This document shows, piece by piece, positions 15,768 through 23,186 of a DNA stretch of 23,186 nucleotides. The stretch spans positions 3,471 to 26,656 of the forward strand of contig DEHV01000076.1 of assembly GCA_002352105.1 (NCBI GenBank). Reading direction: 5' to 3'. The DNA is from Chitinophagaceae bacterium UBA2791 (lineage in GTDB: Bacteria; Bacteroidota; Bacteroidia; Chitinophagales; Chitinophagaceae). A model generated the notes under the pieces. The model saw nothing but the letters and a program-made list of their open reading frames with translations, made no database searches and was not told the origin of the DNA. The first letter of the stretch is position 1; each line of letters opens with the position of its first letter. A program made the position numbers and the translations under genes.

Positions 15768-17054
15768 ATGATAAATAAAAGCATAGAGCTCTTTGCCAAA
15801 GCAGAAACTTCCATTCCCGGCGGCGTAAATTCTCCTGTCCGCGCCTTTAAAAGCGTCGGCGGAACGCCCGTATTCATGAAAAAAGCAAAGGGCGCCTACC
15901 TGTTCGACGAAGATGGCAACCGGTATATTGATTATATCAATTCCTGGGGACCGATGATCCTGGGCCATGCTTACGAGCCCGTGGTTAAAGCTATCCAGCA
16001 AAAAGCAGAGGACTCCACCTCTTTCGGGGCGCCCACTGCGTTGGAAACAGATATCGCCGCGCTGATCAAAACGATGGCGCCTAATATCGACCTGATCCGC
16101 ATGGTAAACAGCGGCACCGAGGCCTGCATGAGCGCGCTGAGGCTGGCCAGGGGATATACCCGGCGCAATAAATTCATCAAATTCGAAGGCTGCTATCACG
16201 GGCATGCCGATTCCTTCCTGGTCAAAGCCGGAAGCGGCCTCGCCACTTTTAATATCCAGGCTGTTCCCGGCGTTACGGAAGGCGTGGCGCAGGACACGCT
16301 TACCGCGCCTTATAACGATATCGAAGCCGTTAAGAAACTGGCGAGCGCCCATACCGGAGAGATCGCAGCCATCATCATCGAGCCTGTTGCCGGCAATATG
16401 GGCTGTATTCTTCCCGAACCCGGGTTTCTTGAATCCTTAAGAGCGATCTGTACCGAAGAAGGTATCGTACTCATTTTCGATGAAGTGATGACTGGTTTCC
16501 GGCTGGCGAGGGGCGGCGCACAGGAAAGGTTTGGCATCGATGCTGATCTGGCGACCTACGGCAAGGTGATCGGCGCAGGAATGCCTGTCGGAGCGTTCGG
16601 AGGCAAAAAAGAGATCATGCAGCATATCGCCCCTCTTGGAAAAGTGTACCAGGCGGGCACGCTAAGCGGCAACCCGTTGGCCATGATCGCCGGATATACC
16701 TTATTAAAAATCTTAAATGACCACCCGGAAATCTATACCGAGCTGGAGGAGAAAACAGCATATCTGCATGCGGGATTGGAAAAAGTATTTCTGGCAAGCG
16801 GTCGCCCCTTCCGGATCAACCGGCTGGGATCGATGCTCAGCGTTCATTTCAGTCAAACGCCGATCTCCAATTTTGAGCAGGCTTCCAAAGCGGACAATGC
16901 TAGCTTTAATCGTTTCTTTCATGCCATGCTCAGCAAGGGCGTCTATCTCCCGCCCTCTGCATTCGAAAGCTGGTTCCTGAGCAATGCCCTTACCTACGAG
17001 GATCTGGATAACACCATCCGGGCTGCGGAAGAAAGCCTGAGGGAGATTGCCTGA
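15768..17054 (+). CDS. hemL: Glutamate-1-semialdehyde 2,1-aminomutase
   Basis: The 428-residue pyridoxal-phosphate enzyme turns glutamate-1-semialdehyde into 5-aminolevulinate, directly after HemA. The N-terminus SIPGGVNSPVRAFKSVGG, MVNSGTEACMSALRLAR, FEGCYHGHADSFLVKAGSG and the PLP-binding Lys266 in TYGKVIGAGMPVGAFGG are diagnostic. I chose the ATG at 15768 (MINKSIELF); an ATG nine codons upstream adds residues foreign to the family. It is the last gene of the rightward haem run and converges on the AraC-type gene, with only 13 bases between stops and no obvious terminator hairpin. Confidence 0.96.
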   Translation: MINKSIELFAKAETSIPGGVNSPVRAFKSVGGTPVFMKKAKGAYLFDEDGNRYIDYINSWGPMILGHAYEPVVKAIQQKAEDSTSFGAPTALETDIAALIKTMAPNIDLIRMVNSGTEACMSALRLARGYTRRNKFIKFEGCYHGHADSFLVKAGSGLATFNIQAVPGVTEGVAQDTLTAPYNDIEAVKKLASAHTGEIAAIIIEPVAGNMGCILPEPGFLESLRAICTEEGIVLIFDEVMTGFRLARGGAQERFGIDADLATYGKVIGAGMPVGAFGGKKEIMQHIAPLGKVYQAGTLSGNPLAMIAGYTLLKILNDHPEIYTELEEKTAYLHAGLEKVFLASGRPFRINRLGSMLSVHFSQTPISNFEQASKADNASFNRFFHAMLSKGVYLPPSAFESWFLSNALTYEDLDNTIRAAEESLREIA

Positions 17055-17067
17055 TATTTTTAAGAAT

Positions 17068-18006
17068 TTACCTGAACAGCAGTTCGCAGGGTTTTAGTCC
17101 GGTATGCTTTTTAAAAGCGGTAGAAAAATGGGAGATGGAAGAATAGCCCAGCATCATCGACACTTCGGTAACGCTCAATCCTTTTTCATACAAAAGATAG
17201 CGCGCGTGCTCCATGCGCTGACCCTGGTAAAAATCAAATATCGTAGCGCCGAATAATTCCTTAAATCCTTTTTTAAGGTAACATTCGTTGATGGCTACCT
17301 TACGGCTCAGCTCTTTTATGGTAATCGGCTCGCCGATATGTTGCAGTAACAGCTCTCTCGCCCGGATGATCTTTTCCCTGTCCGCATCATTCGCAAGGAA
17401 TTTACATTGGAAGCCTTCCGCGTCGCGATCGCCCAGCATGCATTCAAGGCTATACAGCAGCAGTATATGCGCCTGCGCGTTGATATAGATATTTTCCAGG
17501 CTATCTGAATACTGATGATTCAACAAGGCTTCCAGGACCATCTGGCTTCTGCCGCAAAGCGAGAGTATCTTGGCAAAAGAAGAAGGGTGGTTAAAGGTCA
17601 GTATCTCTTCCGCAAACGTATTGACGGGTTTCCCGCTTTTTACGAACTGCGATAAATGAACATCCGTAAACCGGAAATTCAGCACATCCAGCGTATCCAG
17701 TTTTTCTCCGCAGTTTTTTGAGGATGATGTTTTACAAGGATTACAGGTACTGTTCTTATTGCAGTACATGTTCCCGGTAATACAGAATCTCAGCTCCAGG
17801 TAGTTCTCCCGGGGGTCCTCTTTCTTAAAATGATAAACCATCATCCCCGTATCCTCTATATTCCATTGGGGAAGCCTGCGGTATCTCTTGAAAAAATAAT
17901 TTACCGCGCCGGGGGTCTGCTGCTCTCTTTCATGTAGCAACGCCAATTGATCCTGCATCACCGGCTGCTTGTAGGCAAGCGCTAATATATCGGGCGGCTG
18001 AAACAT
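17068..18006 (-). CDS. AraC-family regulator with cysteine-rich N-terminal domain
   Basis: The 312-residue protein has a C-terminal AraC DNA-binding domain with two helix-turn-helix units (about residues 215-312: ITIKELSRKVAINECYLKKGF and SVTEVSMMLGYSSISHFSTAFKKHTG). The N-terminal sensor part is not a recognised sugar-binding cupin. It carries C75, C82, C88, C91 and C99, spaced C-x6-C-x5-C-x2-C-x7-C (last four codons at 17710-17763), a pattern suited to a metal or Fe-S cluster. I chose the ATG at 18006 (MFQPPDI); a -7 element ends 6 bases upstream, so the mRNA may be nearly leaderless. It sits convergent to the haem operon and could control it, but position is the only evidence for that. Confidence 0.88.
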   Translation of the reverse strand: MFQPPDILALAYKQPVMQDQLALLHEREQQTPGAVNYFFKRYRRLPQWNIEDTGMMVYHFKKEDPRENYLELRFCITGNMYCNKNSTCNPCKTSSSKNCGEKLDTLDVLNFRFTDVHLSQFVKSGKPVNTFAEEILTFNHPSSFAKILSLCGRSQMVLEALLNHQYSDSLENIYINAQAHILLLYSLECMLGDRDAEGFQCKFLANDADREKIIRARELLLQHIGEPITIKELSRKVAINECYLKKGFKELFGATIFDFYQGQRMEHARYLLYEKGLSVTEVSMMLGYSSISHFSTAFKKHTGLKPCELLFR

Positions 18007-18012
18007 CGGGTG

Positions 18013-18020
18013 CAAATGTA
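18013..18020 (-). promoter_or_regulatory. Candidate -7 element of the AraC-type gene
   Basis: The minus strand reads TACATTTG, a full match to TANNTTTG. No TTTG lies at the -33 distance. Transcription would begin within a few bases of the ATG at 18006, giving an almost leaderless mRNA. Confidence 0.45.
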
Positions 18021-18265
18021 GGGCGCTAAAGCCAATTTTCCCGGGTGGCGGCGGGCAGAAAAGTCTTGAGAACGTCATTTCTTACCTGCCAAACTGCCCT
18101 CAGGGCGACTGCCTGACGCAGTAAGTTCAGCGACCATTTCCTGCCTTCAACCACACGGGCGGATATAAGGCGGATCGCGGAAACTAAACCAGGGAAACCA
18201 TGCAGCACAATCATAGATATAACATAAAATCACCAATTAACCCCGGAGCCGGTTCTTGCAGCGCC

Positions 18266-19237
18266 CTAATCGAAGCTCTGGTTGCTGGCGGCGGCAAGTT
18301 TAATGATCCGGTTGAATTGTTCCGGCGTAAGATCGTTATAGAAGAAGTATACGGGGTCGATGCGTTGCCCGTTTTTATGCACTTCATAATGGCAATGCGG
18401 GCCGGTAGACTTACCGGTATTGCCCACATAGCCGATAATTTCGCCCCGCTTAACTTTCTGCCCCAGTTTTGCCTTCACCTTATACATATGGCCATACAAT
18501 GTTTGATAACCATATCCATGGTTGATCACCACATAGTTGCCATACCCATTGCCCGAATTACCCGCAATTTTGATCACCCCGTTGGCTGTGGCATATATCG
18601 GGGTGCCCTGGGGAGCGGCAAAATCAAGGCCGGCATGGAACCGGGGTGTTTTATAGATGGGATCTATCCGGTACCCAAAACCGGAAGCCAGCCGTTTCAG
18701 GTTGGCATTGCTTACCGGCTGAATAGCTGGGGTGCAGGCCAATAGTTGTTCTTTATTTCTGATAAATTCATGTATTTCCTTATATGATTTTTCCTGGTTC
18801 AGTATCCGACGCCGGAGGTTATCGAGCGTTGTGACAATCGAGGCTTCCAGGTTAAAATTGCTTAGGCTCCTAACCAGTTTTATCTCATTTTGCTGCTCCA
18901 GCTCCCTCAAACGAGCGCTGTCCGGGATAGGTTTGGCCTCAAAAATGGTGCGATACACTTCATTATCCCTTTCCTCCAGGTCGGCCAGCCGGCTTTCTAT
19001 TTTTTTGGCCCTTTCCTCCAAAAGCAGGTAATTGTCCCGCAGGTCAATATTCTGCTGCATGAGCCTTTTTTCATTGGCGGAAGGAAAATAACGGTAGGCC
19101 ACAGAGACAATGATGACGGCAGTAACAATAGCAGCCGAGAAGAATCCCAATATCCTGAGTAATTTTACCCGCAGCGGGGTTTCCAGCTTTTCGTACCTGA
19201 GGGAATTGGTATTATAAAAATATTTAATCTTCTTCAT
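18266..19237 (-). CDS. Membrane-anchored M23 family metallopeptidase
   Basis: The 323-residue protein is probably a peptidoglycan endopeptidase or an amidase activator facing the periplasm. It has a short cytoplasmic N-terminus, one membrane segment (about residues 28-50), a coiled-coil region (about 55-150, rich in Glu, Arg and Leu) and a C-terminal M23/LytM domain. The zinc ligands are visible: His201 and Asp205 in FHAGLDFA, and His281 and His283 in GPHCHYEV, so it looks catalytically active. I chose the ATG at 19237 (MKKIKYFYNTNS), a start common to Bacteroidota M23 proteins; the frame extends 59 codons further but without a plausible leader. It diverges from alaS. Confidence 0.92.
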   Translation of the reverse strand: MKKIKYFYNTNSLRYEKLETPLRVKLLRILGFFSAAIVTAVIIVSVAYRYFPSANEKRLMQQNIDLRDNYLLLEERAKKIESRLADLEERDNEVYRTIFEAKPIPDSARLRELEQQNEIKLVRSLSNFNLEASIVTTLDNLRRRILNQEKSYKEIHEFIRNKEQLLACTPAIQPVSNANLKRLASGFGYRIDPIYKTPRFHAGLDFAAPQGTPIYATANGVIKIAGNSGNGYGNYVVINHGYGYQTLYGHMYKVKAKLGQKVKRGEIIGYVGNTGKSTGPHCHYEVHKNGQRIDPVYFFYNDLTPEQFNRIIKLAAASNQSFD

Positions 19238-19336
19238 GAATACTATGGAACTAGTTATGCCTATAAGCCGTAACCCCTGCAGCGCCCCCGTTCCCGATAA
19301 AAACCGGCCCGAGCAGATATGCGTAAAGCGAATACA

Positions 19337-19365
19337 GTGGCGGCGTTTTCGTACTTTAGCGCCAC
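19337..19365. repeat. Inverted repeat in the M23/alaS divergent region
   Basis: GTGGCG (19337-19342) and CGCCAC (19360-19365) form a perfect 6-bp inverted repeat around TACTTTAG (19352-19359), a one-mismatch -7 box pointing toward alaS. It may be an operator or leader hairpin for alaS; the evidence is positional only. Confidence 0.3.
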
Positions 19366-19377
19366 TTTTAAGATCGC

Positions 19378-19410
19378 CAAAGTAAACGAATTTATTTTTT
19401 ATACGCCAAA
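19378..19410 (-). promoter_or_regulatory. Candidate promoter of the M23 gene
   Basis: On the minus strand TTTG (19410-19407) lies 21 bases before TTACTTTG (19385-19378), which differs from TANNTTTG at one position. The leader would be about 135 bases. Confidence 0.35.
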
Positions 19411-19434
19411 CCACCCTTAATTATTGTTCTGTTT

Positions 19435-22185
19435 ATGATGAAGAGCGCAATCATTCGTCAACAATTCCTTGATTTTTTCCGTTCTAAAGGACATACGATT
19501 GTCCCTTCGGCGCCTATCGTAATCAAAAACGACCCCACGCTTTTGTTTACCAATGCGGGTATGAACCAGTTCAAGGACTTTTTCCTGGGCAATAAACCCG
19601 CTCCTTATTCCCGCGTGGCGGATACCCAAAAATGTTTACGGGTAAGCGGAAAACATAACGATCTGGAAGAAGTGGGGGTGGATACCTATCATCATACCAT
19701 GTTTGAGATGCTCGGCAACTGGAGCTTTGGCGATTATTTTAAAAAAGAAGCCATTGCCTGGAGCTGGGAATTGCTGACCGATGTCTATAAACTGGATAAA
19801 GAAAGGCTCTATGTAACCATTTTTGAGGGAGATGAGGCAGAAAAACTGCCTTTTGATGAAGAAGCCTTCAACGAATGGAAAAAATGGGTTCCCGAAGAGC
19901 GTATCCTCAGGGGAAATAAAAAAGATAATTTCTGGGAGATGGGCGACACCGGCCCCTGCGGCCCCTGCTCAGAGATCCATGTCGACTGCCGCAGCGGGGA
20001 GGAACGCGCAAAAATAGACGGAGCTACCCTTATTAATGCCGACCACCCCCAGGTGATCGAAATATGGAATAATGTATTCATGCAGTTCAATCGCCTTAAA
20101 GACGGCAGGCTGCAGTCGCTCCCCTCCAAACATGTGGATACGGGAATGGGATTTGAAAGATTGACGAGGGTGATCCAAAACAAGCAAAGCAATTACGACA
20201 CCGATATTTTTACGGATACGATTGCCAACATCGAAAAGATCACCGGGAAAAAATACAAAGGAGATAATGATAAGGAAAGCATCGCCTTCCGGGTGCTGGC
20301 CGATCATATCCGCGCCATCGGTTTTACCATAGCCGACGGACAGATCCCTTCCAATAACGGCGCCGGGTACGTGATCCGCCGCATACTCCGCCGCGCGGCG
20401 AGGTATTACTATTCGTACCTCGACTATAAAACGCCGTTATTGTTCCAGCTGCTTCCCGGCCTGGCCAAACAATTCGAAAATGTGTTCCCCGAGCTTTCCC
20501 TCCAACTGGAATTTGTAACGAAAGTGACCTGGGAAGAAGAAGAAGCTTTTCTCAGGACATTGTCTGCCGGCATAAAAAAATTCCAGACCTATATCTCGCG
20601 CACGCAGGACGATGCAGCCGATCAAAAGATCATCCCCGGAGAGATCGCTTTTGAACTGAGCGATACGTACGGATTTCCCCTGGACCTGACCGACCTGATG
20701 GCCAGGGAGGTAGGCTGGACTGTAGACGCAGCCGGGTTTGAGGAAAAAATGAAAGAACAGAAGATCCGCAGCCGGGCGGCAACGATGATCGATACGGAAG
20801 ACTGGATCGAATTGAACCCTACGGACAAAACGGAGTTTGTGGGCTATAACGACCTGCTGATCGAAACCAGGACGGTTAAATACCGGAAAGTGAAAAGCAA
20901 GGGAAAAGAGCAGTACCAGATCGCGTTGGAATCTACTCCTTTCTATGCCGAGAGCGGCGGGCAGGTAGGCGATAAAGGCGTTCTGTTCTTCGGAGAAAGC
21001 CCCGCCTCGCGTGCTAATAACGGAGCAGGACATACGCCCGATAACGAAGAGCCCCCTTCTGCAGGAGAACTCTTTAACAATCATAGCGACCCTGCATCCA
21101 GCATCGCCGTTATCGACACCAAAAAAGAAAACAACCTGATCGTTCATGTTACCGATGCGCTGCCCCAGGCCTTCCTGGACGCCGAAGATCCCGCATCCTT
21201 ACGGGTAACTGCAGCAGTAAACCTTGAACACCGCTTAAATACCAGCTACAATCATACCGCTACCCACCTGCTGCATGCCGCGCTGAGAAAGGTTCTGGGA
21301 AATCATGTCGCCCAGAAAGGATCGATGGTAGGCCCCGATATGCTGCGTTTCGATTTTTCTCATTTTGCCAAAATGACCGCGGAAGAGATCAGGAAGGTTG
21401 AGATCATGGTAAATGAAAAGATACGCCAGAACATCCCGGTAGTGATCCGGGAAATGCCAAAGGAAGAGGCCTTGAAACTTGGCGCCATGGCGCTGTTCGG
21501 CGAAAAATACGGCGATACCGTGCGGGTAGTCATCATCGACCCCGCATTCTCCATAGAACTCTGCGGGGGAACCCATGTGCCGCATACCGGCATGATCGGC
21601 GTATTCTCCATTGTCTCCGAATCTGCAAATGCCGCGGGTGTGCGACGCATTGAAGCCGTCACAGGGGCCACCGCCATTCAATATTTCTCCGAGCGCCTGC
21701 TTCAGTATAAACATCTCGGCGAGATATTAAAAACCAACGATCCCTTAAAAACTGTTGAGAAACTAATAGAAGATAAAAACGCCCTCGAAAAAAGAGTGGA
21801 AAAGCTTGAAGCGCGCCAGCTGGTGCAGCTGAGAAATGAGCTCTTGCAAAAGGACGAGATCATTAACGGCGTAACTTTCGTGGGGGACATCGTGGAAGTC
21901 AGCGCTCCGGATGCCCTGAAAAAGCTTTGTTTTGACCTCAAGAATAAACTCCGCGATTATGTAGCGGTGGTCGCCGCCAATATTGGCGGCAAACCCTTTG
22001 TCGCCATTGGCATTGCAGATACCGTCGTTGCCGCAAGGGGACTGGATGCCGGAAAGATCATCAGGGAGCAGATCGCGCCCCTGATCAAAGGAGGCGGAGG
22101 GGGACAGAAAAACCTGGCTACCGCGGGGGGCTCGGACGCTTCAAACCTGCCCCAGGTACTGGAAGCCGTTAAAAAGTTGCTGTAG
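19435..22185 (+). CDS. alaS: Alanyl-tRNA synthetase
   Basis: The 916-residue class II synthetase charges tRNA-Ala and clears mischarged Ser and Gly. The N-terminal RQQFLDFFRSKGH, the catalytic core (LLFTNAGMNQFKDFFLG, HHTMFEMLGNWSFGDYF, GPCGPCSEIH), the editing-site zinc ligands (His607 and His611 in HTATH; Cys710 and His714 in CGGTH) and the C-terminal C-Ala domain with GGGGGQKNLATAGG are all present. It is about 40 residues longer than usual, mainly because of a Gly/Asn/Pro/Ser-rich insertion at about residues 520-555, before the IDTKKENNLIVH strand. The start may be 19435 or the next codon, also ATG. It stands alone on the plus strand, divergent from the M23 gene. Confidence 0.97.
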   Translation: MMKSAIIRQQFLDFFRSKGHTIVPSAPIVIKNDPTLLFTNAGMNQFKDFFLGNKPAPYSRVADTQKCLRVSGKHNDLEEVGVDTYHHTMFEMLGNWSFGDYFKKEAIAWSWELLTDVYKLDKERLYVTIFEGDEAEKLPFDEEAFNEWKKWVPEERILRGNKKDNFWEMGDTGPCGPCSEIHVDCRSGEERAKIDGATLINADHPQVIEIWNNVFMQFNRLKDGRLQSLPSKHVDTGMGFERLTRVIQNKQSNYDTDIFTDTIANIEKITGKKYKGDNDKESIAFRVLADHIRAIGFTIADGQIPSNNGAGYVIRRILRRAARYYYSYLDYKTPLLFQLLPGLAKQFENVFPELSLQLEFVTKVTWEEEEAFLRTLSAGIKKFQTYISRTQDDAADQKIIPGEIAFELSDTYGFPLDLTDLMAREVGWTVDAAGFEEKMKEQKIRSRAATMIDTEDWIELNPTDKTEFVGYNDLLIETRTVKYRKVKSKGKEQYQIALESTPFYAESGGQVGDKGVLFFGESPASRANNGAGHTPDNEEPPSAGELFNNHSDPASSIAVIDTKKENNLIVHVTDALPQAFLDAEDPASLRVTAAVNLEHRLNTSYNHTATHLLHAALRKVLGNHVAQKGSMVGPDMLRFDFSHFAKMTAEEIRKVEIMVNEKIRQNIPVVIREMPKEEALKLGAMALFGEKYGDTVRVVIIDPAFSIELCGGTHVPHTGMIGVFSIVSESANAAGVRRIEAVTGATAIQYFSERLLQYKHLGEILKTNDPLKTVEKLIEDKNALEKRVEKLEARQLVQLRNELLQKDEIINGVTFVGDIVEVSAPDALKKLCFDLKNKLRDYVAVVAANIGGKPFVAIGIADTVVAARGLDAGKIIREQIAPLIKGGGGGQKNLATAGGSDASNLPQVLEAVKKLL

Positions 22186-22226
22186 AACAGGGGCCTATAG
22201 CCCGGATATTTTAACATTTCCGAAGC

Positions 22227-22257
22227 TTTTCGTACATAAATTATCTCCTTATCTTTG
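22227..22257 (+). promoter_or_regulatory. Promoter of the PDZ-domain gene
   Basis: TATCTTTG (22250-22257) fully matches the -7 consensus; TTTT at 22227-22230, 19 bases upstream, is a one-mismatch -33 box. The leader to the ATG at 22339 is about 75 bases. A weak GGGC/GCCC hairpin (22191-22203) right after alaS could end the preceding transcript. Confidence 0.5.
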
Positions 22258-22338
22258 ACTACGAAATTCAACGTAGATTAAGGGGCTTTACCCTGATCGT
22301 TTTATCATTTATCAAATCTTACTAAAAACAGTCTGATC

Positions 22339-23186
22339 ATGAAAAAAATACTATTCTTCCTGAGCGCTATAGCCTTCCTGTTCCTGGCGAATCAACCTGC
22401 CGCCGCACAGAAAAACGATTCTCCAAAATCCAACGCCGATAAAGCCGTCGACGCAGGCAAGGCTGATAAAAAATTCGGGGAATATGACGAGATCATCATC
22501 AAAAGAAAGGAACCTGGTAAGGACGCTAAAGTGGTTATCGAGATCAAAGGCAATGAGATCCTCGTTGATGGCAAACCCCTGGAAGATTACCAGCAGGATG
22601 CGCTGGCAGTGCTGCAACGCAATGCCAAACGCTTTAATCTGGAGCCCTACGCCCCATCGATCGGGGGAAATTACGGCGAGGACAATCAGCCTTTTCGCTT
22701 TTTTTTCCGGGAAACGAACAAAGCCCTTTTAGGCGTTTCCACGGAAAAAACCGATCAGGGCGTAAAGATCGTTTCAGTAATGGAGGAAGCCTCCGCAGAG
22801 AAAGCGGGATTGAAAAATGGCGATATCATCACCAAAATAAATGATATCGCCATCAGCTCTCCCATCCAGCTATCGGAAACCATTGGCAAAATGAAACCCG
22901 ATGACAAAATAACCATCCGCTATCTCCGGGATGGAAAAGAAAATACGACAACAGCCATACTGGATGCAAGAAAGGATAGACTGGCAGGCCCCGGCGCCAT
23001 CATGCCCCGCGGATTTAATTTCGACAGGGATGGGTTGAACCGTATGTTTTCCTTAGACAATAAGCCCCGCCTGGGCATCAGGGCGCAGGATACGGAAGAG
23101 GGGAAAGGCGTTAAAGTATTGGGTATAGACAAGGATTCGCCCGCCGAGAAATCCGGTATCAAAAAAGATGATATCATTACGTCCTA
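22339..23186 (+). CDS. Secreted protein with two PDZ domains (3' partial)
   Basis: The frame is open from the ATG at 22339 to the window edge (282 codons), so the C-terminus is missing. It starts with a signal peptide (KKILFFLSAIAFLFLANQPAAAQ) and a charged linker. A first PDZ domain lies at about residues 132-215 (ALLGVSTEKTDQGVKIVSV, SAEKAGLKNGDIITKIND) and a second begins at about 244 (PRLGIRAQDTEEGKGVKVLG, SPAEKSGIKKDDIIT). No trypsin-like protease domain precedes the PDZ domains, so this is not a normal DegP/HtrA. It is probably a periplasmic or surface protein that binds peptides or protein termini. A missing C-terminal catalytic part cannot be excluded. Confidence 0.88.
   Translation, partial: MKKILFFLSAIAFLFLANQPAAAQKNDSPKSNADKAVDAGKADKKFGEYDEIIIKRKEPGKDAKVVIEIKGNEILVDGKPLEDYQQDALAVLQRNAKRFNLEPYAPSIGGNYGEDNQPFRFFFRETNKALLGVSTEKTDQGVKIVSVMEEASAEKAGLKNGDIITKINDIAISSPIQLSETIGKMKPDDKITIRYLRDGKENTTTAILDARKDRLAGPGAIMPRGFNFDRDGLNRMFSLDNKPRLGIRAQDTEEGKGVKVLGIDKDSPAEKSGIKKDDIITS

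Noticed and set aside
18007..18265. Possible small gene between the AraC-type and M23 genes
   Set aside because: No frame with a plausible start and protein-like content; apart from a GCCC/GGGC hairpin near 18095-18105 and the -7 box, nothing stands out.
1..23186. tRNA or rRNA genes, insertion sequences, CRISPR arrays
   Set aside because: No cloverleaf with a CCA-type end, transposase, terminal repeats or regularly spaced repeats were noticed by reading; a tRNA-finding program was not available.

Overview
The window comes from the chromosome of a Bacteroidota bacterium, most likely of the Chitinophagaceae type. The signs are: promoter elements of the Bacteroidota form TANNTTTG (often with TTTG about 19-21 bases upstream), few Shine-Dalgarno sites, a eukaryote-like type 2 isoleucyl-tRNA synthetase followed by a zinc-less DksA/TraR-like protein, a secreted S9B dipeptidyl peptidase, and a C5-type haem cluster with HemJ. 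The family-level assignment is inferred from gene content; no rRNA or tRNA gene is present to confirm it.

Layout. 1-501 is the end of an ABC exporter, followed by a secreted DPP IV-like peptidase (544-2649). Convergent to these, on the minus strand, lie ileS (3545-6910) and a lysine/alanine-rich DksA-like protein (2671-3540) only 4 bases behind it. From 6911 to 7670 there is no protein gene; this stretch holds a candidate small RNA of about 180 nt that ends in a strong terminator, and a second bidirectional terminator that closes the hemH-hemJ unit.

The core is a haem biosynthesis locus at 7671-17054. hemH and hemJ read leftward. hemA-hemC-hemD-hemE-hemF-hemB-hemL read rightward from a shared 257-base divergent promoter region. 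Together they encode every haem-specific step from glutamyl-tRNA to protohaem: HemA and HemL make 5-aminolevulinate; HemB, HemC and HemD make uroporphyrinogen III; HemE and oxygen-dependent HemF make protoporphyrinogen IX; HemJ oxidises it; HemH inserts iron. This is the classical protoporphyrin route, with no sign here of HemQ or a sirohaem branch. An AraC-family regulator with an unusual five-cysteine cluster (17068-18006) sits convergent to hemL, 13 bases away.

After the haem locus come an M23 peptidoglycan hydrolase (minus strand), a divergent alaS, and a truncated secreted PDZ-domain protein running off the right edge.

Most genes are ordinary housekeeping genes. The points worth a second look are the GXHH signature in IleRS, the Cys-rich AraC regulator beside the haem genes, the candidate small RNA with a G-rich run overlapping its terminator arm, the repeat-rich hemH/hemA divergent promoter, and the histone-H1-like tail on the DksA-like protein. 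No mobile element, CRISPR array, tRNA or rRNA was seen.
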